Shown here: positions 36,000 through 46,106 of the stretch, piece by piece
How the letters are laid out: each line of letters begins with the position of its first letter
Numbering within the stretch: position 1 is the stretch's first letter
Assembly (NCBI RefSeq): GCF_025567625.1
Contig: NZ_JAOQJC010000006.1
Span: forward strand, 124,001-188,000
Length of the DNA stretch: 64,000 bases
Source: Paenibacillus sp. J5C2022
GTDB lineage: Bacteria; Bacillota; Bacilli; Paenibacillales; Paenibacillaceae
Direction of reading: 5' to 3'
Position numbers and translations under genes: made by a program
Notes under the pieces: model-generated
What the model was told of the DNA's origin: nothing
Databases searched by the model: none
What the model saw: only the letters and a program-made list of their open reading frames with translations

Positions 36000-37541
36000 C
36001 TATGGTCGGAAATCCCTGCTGAAGGAGAAGACCGCGTCTACCCCGTCCATTAGCAGTCCCGGGAACAAGCCCAGCACAATCGTGCCTGCCGCGCACAGCC
36101 ATATGACAACGGCAATTGGAACACCCGTCGGAATTCTCTCTCTGCCCGCTGCAAGCGAACCGCCGCTGCGCATGAACATCTGCCTTGCGATGCCGAAGTA
36201 GAAATAATAGGAGATGACGCTGCTCAGTACCATGACCGCAACGATCCAATAGCTCTTCGCTCCCGCGGCGCCCAGCAGAATGAACAGCTTGCCGAAAAAA
36301 CCGGCAGAGATGGGCAGGCCAGCCAGCGAAACGATAAATACGAGCATGGCAACCGCAAGCCAGGGAGACCGGTAATACATACCGCTGAACGCCTTCAGCT
36401 CTTCATGACCGCTAGAGCGGCTGACGGCGCTCAATACTGCAAAAGCTCCCAACGTCATCATCATATAAGCTGTCAGATAGAACAAGAGCTCCGCAGCATT
36501 ATTGCTATGTGTCGAAGTAATGTACAAGCCGATCGGTACCAGCAAATAACCCGCGTTGGCCACACCCGACAAGGCTAGCAGCCGTCTCGCGTTCAGCTGC
36601 CGCAGTGCCGCCAGAGAACCGGCCAGCATAGATACTGCGGCGAGCAGCAGCAAGGCGAAGAACAGATCATCGCGCACCTCAGGCGCCATCCATGAGCCGC
36701 CGAATAAAGTCGTTGTATACATCAGGCGGAAGGTGAGCGCCAGCGCTGCCCCTTTCGATACGACAGCAAGGAAGGATGCGATCGCGCCGGGAGCGCCTTG
36801 GTACACATCGGGCGCCCATGCATGGAAAGGGGCCGCTGCGATCTTCACCGCCAGTCCCGCAAGCAGGCAGCCGAAGCCGACATAGACCAGCGCTTCGAAG
36901 TCGGCTACCGCCTCCGGCAACGCCGCTCCGATCTCAGCCAATTGGATGGAGCCCGTCACTCCGTACAGATACGACATGCCGAACAGAATGAAAGCCGAGG
37001 AGATGCCGCCGGTCACCACATACTTGAATGCGGCTTCCGCCGAAGCATAAGACCTCCTTCGCAATCCGACCAGCACGTAGCTTGTTATGCTCAGCAATTC
37101 TATCCCCACGTACAAGGTCACCAGACTTCCTGATGAAGCCATCATCATCGCTCCGATTGCAGCAGGCAGCAGGAGATAGAAGTATTCTCCCTTCTCCTGG
37201 ATGGCCTCGTCTCTCCCCGCTTCCCCGAGGCCGAGCAGAGCGACGATCGCGGTCCCCGACAGCAGCAGCAGCTTCACCGCACTGCTGAAGCCGTCAATCC
37301 GATAGCTGTCGCCGAATAGCGACACGACACCTTCCTCCTCGAGTCCGGCCATTCCTATGCCTACAAGCGCCAGTGCTCCTAACAGACTGGCAAGCGTCAA
37401 GCCTCCTATTAAGCCGACTGTCAACTGTCGGTTTGATCTTTTCGGCAGCAGCAAGTCCACTACGACAAGCACGATGAAGGCTGCCCCAAGCAGCAGCTCG
37501 GGAGCCATATGGCCGAAGTCGCTCCAATTCACAGACGTCAT
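36000..37541 (-). CDS. nuoN: NADH-quinone oxidoreductase subunit N
   Basis: A 513-residue antiporter-like membrane subunit of complex I, with about 14 helices. Typical stretches are SLVTLYVGIELLSITSYVLV (with the conserved Glu of this helix), YVVTGGISSAFILFGMSYLYG, and the broken-helix region AAPFHAWAPDVYQGAPGAIASF with its proton-path residues. The ATG at 37541 follows AGGAG with 8-base spacing; an ATG 18 bases earlier is an alternative. It is the last gene of the operon, 21 bases after nuoM, and is followed by a strong terminator. Confidence 0.95.
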   Translation of the reverse strand: MTSVNWSDFGHMAPELLLGAAFIVLVVVDLLLPKRSNRQLTVGLIGGLTLASLLGALALVGIGMAGLEEEGVVSLFGDSYRIDGFSSAVKLLLLSGTAIVALLGLGEAGRDEAIQEKGEYFYLLLPAAIGAMMMASSGSLVTLYVGIELLSITSYVLVGLRRRSYASAEAAFKYVVTGGISSAFILFGMSYLYGVTGSIQLAEIGAALPEAVADFEALVYVGFGCLLAGLAVKIAAAPFHAWAPDVYQGAPGAIASFLAVVSKGAALALTFRLMYTTTLFGGSWMAPEVRDDLFFALLLLAAVSMLAGSLAALRQLNARRLLALSGVANAGYLLVPIGLYITSTHSNNAAELLFYLTAYMMMTLGAFAVLSAVSRSSGHEELKAFSGMYYRSPWLAVAMLVFIVSLAGLPISAGFFGKLFILLGAAGAKSYWIVAVMVLSSVISYYFYFGIARQMFMRSGGSLAAGRERIPTGVPIAVVIWLCAAGTIVLGLFPGLLMDGVDAVFSFSRDFRP

Positions 37542-37562
37542 TCCGGAATCTCCTGCCATCCT

Positions 37563-39194
37563 TTATCCCCCCGTCCTTGCACTGATCAACTGCTCCATCA
37601 GGGCCGCCGTGCCCGGCTCCACCATATTCGTCAGCAGCGACGGATAACAGCCCAGCAGCACGATAACCGCGACAAGCACAGCCATCGGCAGCGCTTCAAT
37701 GAATCTGGCATCTTGCAGCGTTACATGCTTCTCGTCTATCGCGCCGAACGTAATGGCAAGCACGCCCCGCAGCACATAGACGGCAGTCAGCACAATACCG
37801 AGCATCGCTGCGGCAACCACCCATTCCATCGTGTCGAACAAACCCAGCAGAGATAGCAACTCGCCTATAAAGCCCGACAACCCCGGCAGCCCGAGAGAAG
37901 CAAGACCCGCGATCAGCAGTACTCCGCTCATGAAAGGCATGCTTCTGGATAGTCCACCCAGCTCTTGCAGCTCGGTCGTGCGCGTGCGCTCGTAGAGGCT
38001 GCCCACGATCAGGAACAGCAGCGCGGAGATGACGCCGTGCGAGACGAGCTGGAAGACGGCTCCTTGATAACCAAGCTCATTCACGGCGGCAAGACCGATC
38101 AATACGATTCCCATATGACTTACTGACGAATAAGCCAGCATCAGCTTGAATTCCGTCTGCCTGAAGGCGATAACGGCCCCGTACAGCAGGCTGATGACGC
38201 CAAGCACCGCCAACAGGGGCGCCCAGTCCTTGTACTGCTCAGGGAATAGAGTGAGGCCGAAGCGAATCAGACCGTAAGCCCCCAGCTTCAGCAAGATGCC
38301 GGAGTGAATCATGACGACGGCCGGCGGCGCTTCCACGTGCACCTTCAGCATCCAGGTGTGGAAGGGGAAGACCGGCAGCTTGATGCCGAAGGCGATGAAC
38401 AGCAGAATGAATGTCGTCCACTGCATGCCGCTGTTCATATAGAACGGATTGACCGTTCCTTCACTCGGCATCACATTCACCCAGGCTGACGGATTGGCCA
38501 GATTGTGCATGATATCCGCGTAATTCGCGCTATAAATGAGCTGCATGCCGCTCGCGCCGGCCTCGGCGCGAAAGCCTGCCGTCATCGTCAGCATAACAAA
38601 GGCGATCAGCATCAATGCGGAGCCGATTCCGTTATACAGAAGGAACATGTTGGCCGCCCGCTCGCGGTTGTAGTAGCCCCATATGCCGATCAGGAAGTAC
38701 ATGGCGACCAGCGTGATCTCGAAAAATATAAAGAACAGGAATAAGTCCCTCGCCAGAAACGCTCCCAGCATACCGAGCTCAAGCAAGAAAAACCAGCAGT
38801 AAAACGTCTTCCATCTCTTCTTCACATGGATGGCCGCAAAGGAGGCCATGGCCGTCACGAGCGCAGTCAGCAGGACGAGCGGCAAGGACAAGCCGTCTAT
38901 GCCAAGCGAGTATTGCATCGAGAACACAACGCCGATGCCGGGATCGTTCAGCGCTTCGCTGTTCAGCGGAATATCGCCCCATGCGACTTCTTCCTCGTAC
39001 GCCGATGCGTTCCGATCGCCCCCCATATCCGCATAGAGCCATGCGGACAGGACAAGCGGCACGAGCGACACGGCGATGGCCGTCCCCTTCAACAGCCCGG
39101 ACCGACTCCGCGGCAGCAGCAGAATGAGGATAAGCCCCAGCAGCGGAGACCATACGATAAGCGACAGGATGGGTATATCAGCCAATATGCTCAT
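37563..39194 (-). CDS. nuoM: NADH-quinone oxidoreductase subunit M
   Basis: A 543-residue proton-pumping membrane subunit of complex I with about 14 helices. The conserved segment LFFIFFEITLVAMYFLIGIW carries the Glu essential in antiporter-like subunits. FGIKLPVFPFHTWMLKVHVE carries the conserved Lys and the His of the central proton channel. The start overlaps the nuoL stop by 4 bases (ATGA). An inserted hydrophilic loop of about 50 residues (around MQLIYSANYADIMHNLANPS) is longer than I expect for short NuoM proteins. Confidence 0.95.
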   Translation of the reverse strand: MSILADIPILSLIVWSPLLGLILILLLPRSRSGLLKGTAIAVSLVPLVLSAWLYADMGGDRNASAYEEEVAWGDIPLNSEALNDPGIGVVFSMQYSLGIDGLSLPLVLLTALVTAMASFAAIHVKKRWKTFYCWFFLLELGMLGAFLARDLFLFFIFFEITLVAMYFLIGIWGYYNRERAANMFLLYNGIGSALMLIAFVMLTMTAGFRAEAGASGMQLIYSANYADIMHNLANPSAWVNVMPSEGTVNPFYMNSGMQWTTFILLFIAFGIKLPVFPFHTWMLKVHVEAPPAVVMIHSGILLKLGAYGLIRFGLTLFPEQYKDWAPLLAVLGVISLLYGAVIAFRQTEFKLMLAYSSVSHMGIVLIGLAAVNELGYQGAVFQLVSHGVISALLFLIVGSLYERTRTTELQELGGLSRSMPFMSGVLLIAGLASLGLPGLSGFIGELLSLLGLFDTMEWVVAAAMLGIVLTAVYVLRGVLAITFGAIDEKHVTLQDARFIEALPMAVLVAVIVLLGCYPSLLTNMVEPGTAALMEQLISARTGG

Positions 39195-41080
39195 AGCAGC
39201 AGCCTCCTCAGGGCGGTAACCACGACGAAGATGATGAAGCCCAGCACAATCGCCAGACTATACGTTCCGATCTGCCCGTTCTGAAGCCTGAGAACCGCCT
39301 TGCCGGCATAGCCTGCAATTGTTCCGGCAAGTGCGACAAGGCCGCCCACCACATACTTGTCGATTGCGGATAGAAGGAATCCTCCCAAGCGCAGGAGTCC
39401 CCCGAATAAAGCCTCATAGAGCTCGTCGATATAATATTTCTTCTCCAGCACGCGCATAAGTCCCGGCATTCGTTCCACCAGCACATCTCCCTCTCGCCGT
39501 CCTCTGCCGTACAGCTGCCAGCCGAGCAGCAGCCCCAGCAAGGCTACGACCGTGGAGATCAGCATCGCAACATAGCTGCCATGCGCCTCCGGCTCATCCG
39601 GGAACAGCCAGCCGCTGAACGAAGCTTGCCATGGCGTCTCCAGCCAGCCTGCAGCGACAGCGAGCAAGGCCAGAATCAGCATCGGCGCAATCATGACCAG
39701 CGGCGATTCCTTCACGCCCTCTGCCGCCATCCCGCCCCGAGGCTTCCCCATGAAGACAAGCACGAACAGCCGGGTCATATAGAGCGCGGTCAGGAATGCG
39801 GCCGCAATAGCGGCGATGAACAAGACCGGGCTCTTCTCCAGCGCTGCCGCCAGGATGACATCCTTGGACCAGAAGCCCGCCAGCGGCGGCATACCGGCCA
39901 GTGCCAGTCCTCCTATGGCGAACGTCCAGGCCGTCATCTTCATGCGCTTGCCCAGACCGCCCATCTCCAATATATTGCCGTTATGTATCGCCATCATGAC
40001 ACTGCCTGCTCCGAGGAACAGCAGCGCTTTGAAGAAAGCGTGGGTAAAGAGATGGAAGATGCCGCCGGCCAGCGAGCCCAGCCCCAGAGCGAGCATCATA
40101 AAGCCCAGCTGACTCATCGTCGAATAAGCCAGTATCCGCTTCATATCCCTCTGCGCCAGCGCAATCGTGGCCGCCAGCAGCGCCGTGAAGCCTCCGACGT
40201 AAGCGACGGTCGTCATCGCCGCGTCCGACGCCTGGAACAAGCTGAACGTACGGGCGACCAGGAGCACCCCTGCGGCAACCATCGTCGCGGCATGGATAAG
40301 CGCACTGATCGGCGTCGGTCCTTCCATCGCATCCGGAAGCCAGACGTGCAGAGGGAATTGACCGGACTTGCCGACAGCGCCCATAAAGAGAAGCAAGGCG
40401 ATTAGCGTGGTCATCCCTTCCGTTACCGCACCTGAGCCGCCCTCGAAGACGCTCTGAATGAGAGTAAAGCTGAGGGAATGCTCAGGCATATGCCAGAATA
40501 GCAGAATGATGCCCAGCAGCAGCCCCGCATCTCCTATTCGTGTAACGATGAACGCTTTCTTCGCCGCGGCTCTGGCTGCGGGCTTGCTGTACCAGAAGCC
40601 GATCAGCAGGAAGGAGCATACGCCGACCAGTTCCCAGAATACATAGAAGGTCAACAGATTATCTGCCAGCACCAGACCCAGCATCGCGAAGGTGAATAGA
40701 GACACATAGCCGTAAAATACGGTAATCCGTTCATCCTTGCTCATGTATCCGATGGAGTACACTTGAATCAGGAGGCTGACAAGCGAGACGACCGCAAGCA
40801 TAAGCGTCGTCAAATTCGTCACTTCATAACCGATGCGCAGCGTGAAGTCTCCAATGACGATCCAATCATAGCTGTAGGAATAGTCCACCGCGTCCGGTGC
40901 GGAACGCGCGATCAGCAGAAGCGTCGACAAGACGAGGGAAGCGAGAGCAAGCAGGATGCTGACAAGCTTGCCTGTGTTGCGGAAGCTCTTCCCCATAGCC
41001 GTCAGCAGCAGGAAGCTGACCAACGGCAGCACCGGTATGATCCATGCGATCTTGGAATACACGTCTACCAATTCCGTCAC
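39191..41080 (-). CDS. nuoL: NADH-quinone oxidoreductase subunit L
   Basis: A 629-residue subunit, the distal proton pump of complex I, ending in the long lateral helix and a final membrane helix. Motifs include [20 protein letters not shown] with the key Glu, [20 protein letters not shown] (conserved Lys and His region) and [16 protein letters not shown]. The start overlaps the nuoK stop by 4 bases. The length and the C-terminal extension separate it from NuoM and NuoN. Confidence 0.96.
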   Translation of the reverse strand: MTELVDVYSKIAWIIPVLPLVSFLLLTAMGKSFRNTGKLVSILLALASLVLSTLLLIARSAPDAVDYSYSYDWIVIGDFTLRIGYEVTNLTTLMLAVVSLVSLLIQVYSIGYMSKDERITVFYGYVSLFTFAMLGLVLADNLLTFYVFWELVGVCSFLLIGFWYSKPAARAAAKKAFIVTRIGDAGLLLGIILLFWHMPEHSLSFTLIQSVFEGGSGAVTEGMTTLIALLLFMGAVGKSGQFPLHVWLPDAMEGPTPISALIHAATMVAAGVLLVARTFSLFQASDAAMTTVAYVGGFTALLAATIALAQRDMKRILAYSTMSQLGFMMLALGLGSLAGGIFHLFTHAFFKALLFLGAGSVMMAIHNGNILEMGGLGKRMKMTAWTFAIGGLALAGMPPLAGFWSKDVILAAALEKSPVLFIAAIAAAFLTALYMTRLFVLVFMGKPRGGMAAEGVKESPLVMIAPMLILALLAVAAGWLETPWQASFSGWLFPDEPEAHGSYVAMLISTVVALLGLLLGWQLYGRGRREGDVLVERMPGLMRVLEKKYYIDELYEALFGGLLRLGGFLLSAIDKYVVGGLVALAGTIAGYAGKAVLRLQNGQIGTYSLAIVLGFIIFVVVTALRRLLL

Positions 41081-41379
41081 CCCCTCATCTTGTCGAATTC
41101 ATCCGCATTGATCGTGCCGCGGGCACGGAACAGCGCCAGAAGAATCGCAACAGCGACGGCCGCTTCCGCAGCGGCTACCGTAATGGTGAAGATGGTAAAT
41201 ATTTGGCCTGTCAATGAAGGAACAACGCCGTACTTGGAGAACGCGACCAAATTCAAATTGACTGCGTTCAGCATAAGCTCCAGCGACAGCAGCACGATAA
41301 CGGCGTTGCGCTTGGCAAGCGCCCCGTAGAGCCCGATGCAGAACAGAATGGCGGCTAATGTCAGATAAGATGGCAGCAC
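41077..41379 (-). CDS. nuoK: NADH-quinone oxidoreductase subunit K
   Basis: A 100-residue protein with three membrane helices. [20 protein letters not shown] holds the conserved membrane Glu of the E-channel, and [17 protein letters not shown] holds the second. The usual family length is about 100. It starts 3 bases after nuoJ and overlaps nuoL by 4 bases, so it is tightly coupled on both sides. Confidence 0.96.
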   Translation of the reverse strand: MLPSYLTLAAILFCIGLYGALAKRNAVIVLLSLELMLNAVNLNLVAFSKYGVVPSLTGQIFTIFTITVAAAEAAVAVAILLALFRARGTINADEFDKMRG

Positions 41380-41382
41380 GCC

Positions 41383-41895
41383 TTATTCCCCCTTTCTGGC
41401 CAGCACAATGGCACCGATAAAGGCGACCGTAAGCAGAATGGACACGAGCTCGAACGGCACGATATATTCCGTGAACAGCAGCTCTCCAAGCGCCATCGTA
41501 TTGTCATCTCCCGGATGGAATCTGGCCGTCTGCGGGAAAGTGGTGATGCGAATGGCATAGAAGAACAAGCCGAACAAGCTGAGCGCGCCGACAGCGATTA
41601 GCGTCTCATACAACGGTCTGGAGCGTCCGCTGCCTTCCGAGCCGTGCTTCGTCATCATCATGCCGAATATCATCAGGATGGAGACGGCTCCCCCGTATAT
41701 AAGCACCTGCACGAAGGCGACGAACTCCGCTTCCAGCAGCACATACATCGCGCCAAGGCCAATGAATACGACGGCTATGGAGACGACCATATGAACAACC
41801 TTCTCCAAGGTTATCATCAGAACCGCTCCGCCGATCATCAGAGCGGCGAAGATGAAGAAGGCGACCAGTTCACCCGACATCGTAAAGTTCAACAA
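41383..41895 (-). CDS. nuoJ: NADH-quinone oxidoreductase subunit J
   Basis: A protein of up to 170 residues with five membrane helices, including VHMVVSIAVVFIGLGAMYVLLEAEFVAFVQVLIYGGAVS-type helix 3 with the family's conserved Tyr/Gly region. The frame opens with TTG at 41895, directly after the nuoI stop and 10 bases from AAAGGGGG. An ATG at 41880 gives MSGELVAFFIF, closer to the family N terminus but without a ribosome site. The longer form is listed. It sits between nuoI and nuoK as in other complex I operons. Confidence 0.92.
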   Translation of the reverse strand: MLNFTMSGELVAFFIFAALMIGGAVLMITLEKVVHMVVSIAVVFIGLGAMYVLLEAEFVAFVQVLIYGGAVSILMIFGMMMTKHGSEGSGRSRPLYETLIAVGALSLFGLFFYAIRITTFPQTARFHPGDDNTMALGELLFTEYIVPFELVSILLTVAFIGAIVLARKGE

Positions 41896-42345
41896 TTATT
41901 TGGCGCCCCCTTTGCCCGGCGCTCCTATATTGTTATTGTCCTCACGCACAAGCGTATTGTTGTCGGTCAGCCACTTGGCGTCCTTATACAATTCGTCGCG
42001 GCTGTATGTCGCCAGCTCGAAGTGGTTCGTCATGACGATCGCTTCCGTCGGACAGACTTCCGTGCACAAGTCGCACAGAATGCAGATTTCAAAGTTGATA
42101 TCGAACGTATCGATCACCTTGCCCCGCTTCTCGGGGTCCGGATTCGGCTTGCCCGTCAGCGTAATGCAGTCGGTAGGGCAGATGCGGGCGCATTGATTGC
42201 ATACGATGCACAGATCCGGTATGAAGTGCTGGATGCCTCTGAACCGGTCCGGCATATCCATCGGAACGTCCGGATATTGGGTCGTCACTTTAGGCGCAGT
42301 CAAGGAGCCCAGCGTAACTCCCAATCCTTTCAGCATGCCTTTCAT
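41896..42345 (-). CDS. nuoI: NADH-quinone oxidoreductase subunit I (two 4Fe-4S clusters)
   Basis: A 149-residue ferredoxin-like subunit on the peripheral arm of complex I. Two complete cluster motifs are present: C46-x2-C49-x2-C52-x3-C56 in LCIVCNQCARICPTDC and C88-x2-C91-x2-C94-x3-C98 in CILCDLCTEVCP. They carry electrons toward NuoB. The C-terminal tail after the second cluster includes a Gly/Asn-rich end (NNNIGAPGKGGAK). It lies 21 bases after nuoH. Confidence 0.96.
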   Translation of the reverse strand: MKGMLKGLGVTLGSLTAPKVTTQYPDVPMDMPDRFRGIQHFIPDLCIVCNQCARICPTDCITLTGKPNPDPEKRGKVIDTFDINFEICILCDLCTEVCPTEAIVMTNHFELATYSRDELYKDAKWLTDNNTLVREDNNNIGAPGKGGAK

Positions 42346-42366
42346 CGTCGTACTCCCCCTCTCGCC

Positions 42367-43377
42367 TTATTTCACAAACCATTCCACGAAAAAAGCCGTC
42401 AGAAATATGTTCAGCAGCGCCAGCGGCAGCAGCACCTTCCATCCCAGGCTCATCAACTGATCCACACGGACGCGGGGAAAGGTCGCCCTGATCCAGAAGA
42501 GCGTGAAGACGACCCCGACGAACTTCATGAGAAACCAGATGATGCCTGGTACAAAATCAAGAAATGGCGCCGGCGCATGCCATCCGCCCAGGAACAGGAC
42601 GGTCGTCAGCGCGGCAATGGCGTACACGTAGACATATTCCGAGAGCATGAAGAAAGCAAAGCGGAAGCCGCTATACTCCACATGATAGCCGGCGACCAGC
42701 TCCGATTCTGCTTCCGGCAGATCGAACGGCGTCCGGTTCAGCTCCGAGACGGCGGCAACGACAAAGACGGCGAACCCGATAATCTGAGGAACAAAGTTCC
42801 ACTGCCAGAACCATCCGCTCTGCGCTGCCACGATGTCTCTCAGATTCAAGCTGCCGCTAAGCAGAATAACGCCAGTAACGGATATGACAAGCGGGACTTC
42901 GTAGCTGATCATCTGAGCGGCTGAGCGCATGCCGCCCAGCAGCGCGTACTTGTTGTTCGAAGCCCAGCCGCCGATGACGAACGCCATCGTCGAGATGCCC
43001 GATAGCGCTACATAATACAGCAAGCCCACATTCAGATCGGTGAAGTAAAGCTTCTCCGTATAAGGAATGACGGCGAGCACCATGAACGCGGGAACGAAGG
43101 CGAGCGCCGGCGCCAACGTGAACAGGAGCCGGTCGGACTTGCGAGGCACCGTATCCTCCTTCACGAGCAGCTTCAATATATCCGCTACCGTCTGCAGCAG
43201 TCCCAGCGGGCCGACCCGATTCGGGCCGATGCGCAGCTGCATCCATCCGATCACCTTGCGCTCATAGTAGATGGCATACGTTACGAAGCCCAGCACGATC
43301 AGAAGGAATACGACCGCCCATAACAATAAGATAATGGCATTATTCCATGTCATAGCCTCTCCCAGCCAAGCGCCCAT
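42367..43377 (-). CDS. nuoH: NADH-quinone oxidoreductase subunit H
   Basis: A 336-residue membrane subunit that links the peripheral arm to the pumps and forms part of the quinone pocket. Signatures are YAIYYERKVIGWMQLRIGPN, the Glu-rich cytoplasmic loop ELNRTPFDLPEAESELVAGY, and RATFPRVRVDQLMSLGWKVL near the C terminus. Its ATG shares one base with the nuoD stop (TGATG). Confidence 0.96.
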   Translation of the reverse strand: MGAWLGEAMTWNNAIILLLWAVVFLLIVLGFVTYAIYYERKVIGWMQLRIGPNRVGPLGLLQTVADILKLLVKEDTVPRKSDRLLFTLAPALAFVPAFMVLAVIPYTEKLYFTDLNVGLLYYVALSGISTMAFVIGGWASNNKYALLGGMRSAAQMISYEVPLVISVTGVILLSGSLNLRDIVAAQSGWFWQWNFVPQIIGFAVFVVAAVSELNRTPFDLPEAESELVAGYHVEYSGFRFAFFMLSEYVYVYAIAALTTVLFLGGWHAPAPFLDFVPGIIWFLMKFVGVVFTLFWIRATFPRVRVDQLMSLGWKVLLPLALLNIFLTAFFVEWFVK

Positions 43378-44477
43378 CAGCAGTCCACCTCCCCGACCAC
43401 AATATCAATGCCTCCCAGTATCGTTATGAGGTTCGTCATCGTCTCACCTTCCAGCAGCTTTGGCAGAATGCCCAGATTGACGAAGGATGGACGCCGGAAC
43501 TTGAGGCGGTACGGCTCCGCTTTCCCCTGGGAGACGATATGGCAGCCGATCTCGCCGCGCGGCGACTCGATCCGGACATACACCTCTCCGGCAGGCGGAC
43601 GAATGACCCTGGGCACCTTGCCCATCGTCGGTCCGTCATCCGGGAATTGCTGAATCGCTTGCCGCAGGATGCGCAGACTCTGCGCAATCTCCGCCAGTCT
43701 GATCCGATACCGGTCGTAGCAGTCGCCGACGCTGCCGGTCGGCACATCGAACTGAAACCGGTCGTACAGACTGTACGGCTCGTTCTTGCGCAGATCCCAA
43801 TTCACACCCGTACAGCGGAGGTTCGCACCTGACAGCCCGTAATCGACCGCCGTCTCCGAATCGTACTTGCCGACTCCCCTAATTCTCGCCAGGAAGATCT
43901 CATTGCCGGAGACGAGCCTGTCATATTCCTCAAGCTTCCCCTCCATGTACGGAATGAACTCCCTCACCTTGTCAATCCAGCCGGGCGGTGCATCCCATTT
44001 GACGCCGCCGACACGCATATAATTGTAAGTCAACCGTGCACCGCACAGCTCGTTGAACAGATTAATAATCATCTCCCGGTCCCGGAAGGCGTACAGGAAC
44101 GGGCTCATAGCGCCAATATCGAGCAGATAGGTGCCCCACCATACCAGATGGCTGGCTACCCGCTGCAATTCCATGACGATCAGGCGGAGGAATTCCGCCC
44201 GCTCCGGCACTTCAAGACCCATCATCGTCTCCACCGCATGAACGAGCACATAATTGTTCGTCATCGCCGATACGTAGTCCATCCGGTCCGTATAAGGAAT
44301 AATCTGCGTATAATTCAGACTCTCCGCCAGCTTCTCTGTCCCTCTATGCAGGTAGCCCATCACCGGCGTCGCTTCCTTGATGACCTCTCCATCCAGCTTG
44401 ACGATAATGCGAAAGACGCCATGCGTGCTGGGATGCTGAGGGCCTACGTTCAGCAACAGCTCTTCGGTTCGGATCAT
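43377..44477 (-). CDS. nuoD: NADH-quinone oxidoreductase subunit D
   Basis: A 366-residue peripheral subunit (49-kDa type) forming the quinone-binding site with NuoB. The N-terminal LLNVGPQHPSTHGVFRII carries the quinone-site His, and GYLHRGTEKLAESLNY follows. The C terminus ends in the shortened GGIDIVVGEVDC, with the last Asp and Cys retained from the hydrogenase-like fold. The start follows GGAGGTG. It is a separate gene from nuoC; some organisms fuse the two. Confidence 0.96.
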   Translation of the reverse strand: MIRTEELLLNVGPQHPSTHGVFRIIVKLDGEVIKEATPVMGYLHRGTEKLAESLNYTQIIPYTDRMDYVSAMTNNYVLVHAVETMMGLEVPERAEFLRLIVMELQRVASHLVWWGTYLLDIGAMSPFLYAFRDREMIINLFNELCGARLTYNYMRVGGVKWDAPPGWIDKVREFIPYMEGKLEEYDRLVSGNEIFLARIRGVGKYDSETAVDYGLSGANLRCTGVNWDLRKNEPYSLYDRFQFDVPTGSVGDCYDRYRIRLAEIAQSLRILRQAIQQFPDDGPTMGKVPRVIRPPAGEVYVRIESPRGEIGCHIVSQGKAEPYRLKFRRPSFVNLGILPKLLEGETMTNLITILGGIDIVVGEVDC

Positions 44478-44483
44478 CTTCCC

Positions 44484-45116
44484 TTACACCTCCGGATCAA
44501 GCGGTATGTAATCCTTGCGCAGCGGATGTCCGTCCCAGTCGTCCGGCATCATAATGCGTCTCAGATCGGGATGCCCCGGGAAGTCTATGCCCAGCAGATC
44601 GAAGATTTCCCGCTCATTCCAATTGGCGGCCGACCATAGCGGAGTGATGGACGGAATGGACGGCGCCGTCCGATCCGTCTTCACCTTCACTGCGCAGTCC
44701 CGTCCGCTATCCAGAGACAGGAGACAATAGACAACCTCCAGATGCGACTCGTAATCGACGCCGGACACATTGCGGAGATAGCGATAATTCATATCCCCGT
44801 GCCCCTTGAGCAGACGCGCCGCTTCCAGCCAATACTCGCTCCGCACCTCGACCATCGGCATATCGCCGTTCAGCTCATTGATGCTGGCCTCTACGATGGC
44901 TTCTTCCCCGATCTCCCGCTTCAGCAGCGCTACGATCCCGTCCAGCTCGCCTTGCCTTGGCGACGGCGGCTTAGGCTCCGGCTCTTGCGCTTCGGAAGCA
45001 GCCGCCTTGGCCGCGGCTCGTGCGGCTCTGGCCTCCGCCGCAGCCTTGCGCTTCGCCTCGCGCTCCTCATCGGAAGCGGCGGAGCCTACTTGCGCCTTAT
45101 TCTGGTCCTCGCTCAT
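44484..45116 (-). CDS. nuoC: NADH-quinone oxidoreductase subunit C with a low-complexity N-terminal extension
   Basis: A 210-residue peripheral subunit (30-kDa type). The conserved core begins at about residue 57 and includes [40 protein letters not shown] and [11 protein letters not shown]. The first 55 residues are an Ala/Lys/Glu/Arg-rich, probably helical or disordered extension ([18 protein letters not shown]) followed by a Pro-rich hinge. The start overlaps nuoB by 4 bases. The role of the extension is unknown; it may help replace contacts lost with the missing NuoE/F/G module. Confidence 0.95.
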   Translation of the reverse strand: MSEDQNKAQVGSAASDEEREAKRKAAAEARAARAAAKAAASEAQEPEPKPPSPRQGELDGIVALLKREIGEEAIVEASINELNGDMPMVEVRSEYWLEAARLLKGHGDMNYRYLRNVSGVDYESHLEVVYCLLSLDSGRDCAVKVKTDRTAPSIPSITPLWSAANWNEREIFDLLGIDFPGHPDLRRIMMPDDWDGHPLRKDYIPLDPEV

Positions 45117-45631
45117 CCGCCCGTCACCCGCTTCCCGGTCTTGGCTTCGTAACGAATCTTCTCCTGCAACTTGTTAATGCCGTATATGAGCGCTGCGGGA
45201 TTCGGCGGGCAACCCGGTATGTATACATCGACGGGAACGATCTGATCCACGCCTTTCACAACCGCGTATGACTTCACGTACGGACCGCCTGCCGTCGCGC
45301 ACGAGCCCATCGCGATGACCCACTTCGGCTCCGGCATCTGATCATAGAGGCGGCGAAGCAGAGGGGCCATCTTCTTCGTGACGGTGCCGGAGACGATCAT
45401 GACGTCGGACTGGCGCGGCGAAGTGCGGAACATGACGCCGAACCGGTCCAGATCGTAATGGGACGCCCCCGTCCCCATCATCTCAATCGCACAGCAGGCC
45501 AGACCGAACGTTAACGGCCACAGCGAGTTGCTTCTCGCCCAAGCCTTCAATTGCTCCAGCGTACCCATGAACACATTGCGCTCCAGTTCCTTGCGCTCCT
45601 CCAGCGAGATGGATTCCAGATTCAATTCCAC
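45113..45631 (-). CDS. nuoB: NADH-quinone oxidoreductase subunit B (N2 cluster)
   Basis: A 172-residue subunit carrying the terminal 4Fe-4S cluster N2, which reduces the quinone. The ligands are C46 and C47 in [11 protein letters not shown]111 in [10 protein letters not shown] and C141 in [11 protein letters not shown]. The GTG at 45631 is preferred because AAAGGGG lies 7 bases upstream and the protein then starts ELNLESIS; the longer frame runs across nuoA. The start lies inside the nuoA end, a 10-base overlap. Confidence 0.96.
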   Translation of the reverse strand: MELNLESISLEERKELERNVFMGTLEQLKAWARSNSLWPLTFGLACCAIEMMGTGASHYDLDRFGVMFRTSPRQSDVMIVSGTVTKKMAPLLRRLYDQMPEPKWVIAMGSCATAGGPYVKSYAVVKGVDQIVPVDVYIPGCPPNPAALIYGINKLQEKIRYEAKTGKRVTGG

Positions 45632-45987
45632 TTGAGCACCCCTTTCTTCCAGGCATACAACAGTCCCAGCAACAGCATTCCCGTGAAGATGATCATCTCG
45701 ACCAGCACAAAAAGGCCGAGCTTCTGGTACGCTACGGCCCACGGGTATAAAAATACGGTTTCCACATCAAAGATGACGAACATCAAAGCAAAATGATAAT
45801 ACCGAATGTTGAAACGGACTTGACCTTCCCCTACAGGCTCGTTGCCGCTCTCGTAAGTGCTTGCTTTCGGCTCTGTCGGCTTATGCGGACGAAGCAGCCT
45901 GCCGATGGTCAATGCCACCACAGGCAGCAATATCCCAAGTACTCCGAAAATGGCGACAACGACGTAGTTATTGACGTAGTTTTCCAC
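45622..45987 (-). CDS. nuoA: NADH-quinone oxidoreductase subunit A
   Basis: A 121-residue protein with three membrane helices and the family signature [20 protein letters not shown], followed by [20 protein letters not shown] with conserved acidic residues. The GTG at 45987 has GGAGG upstream; the longer frame begins in the leader. It is the first gene of the nuo operon and has a promoter 63 bases upstream. Confidence 0.95.
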   Translation of the reverse strand: MENYVNNYVVVAIFGVLGILLPVVALTIGRLLRPHKPTEPKASTYESGNEPVGEGQVRFNIRYYHFALMFVIFDVETVFLYPWAVAYQKLGLFVLVEMIIFTGMLLLGLLYAWKKGVLKWN

Positions 45988-46049
45988 ACAATCGCCTCCG
46001 TAAAACGAATTCGATGCAGAATACTCTACGATGTCCAACAGTCCTCACA

Positions 46050-46078
46050 ATTATAACAAAAGCTTCCACTACAGTCTA
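46050..46078 (-). promoter_or_regulatory. Candidate promoter of the nuo operon
   Basis: Minus strand: -35 TAGACT (46073-46078), 17 bases, -10 TATAAT (46050-46055). The next gene on that side ends at 46107, so this is the natural start of the nuo transcript. Confidence 0.6.
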
Positions 46079-46106
46079 TGTAAGAGTTATCATTCGAAAG
46101 AAGGTG

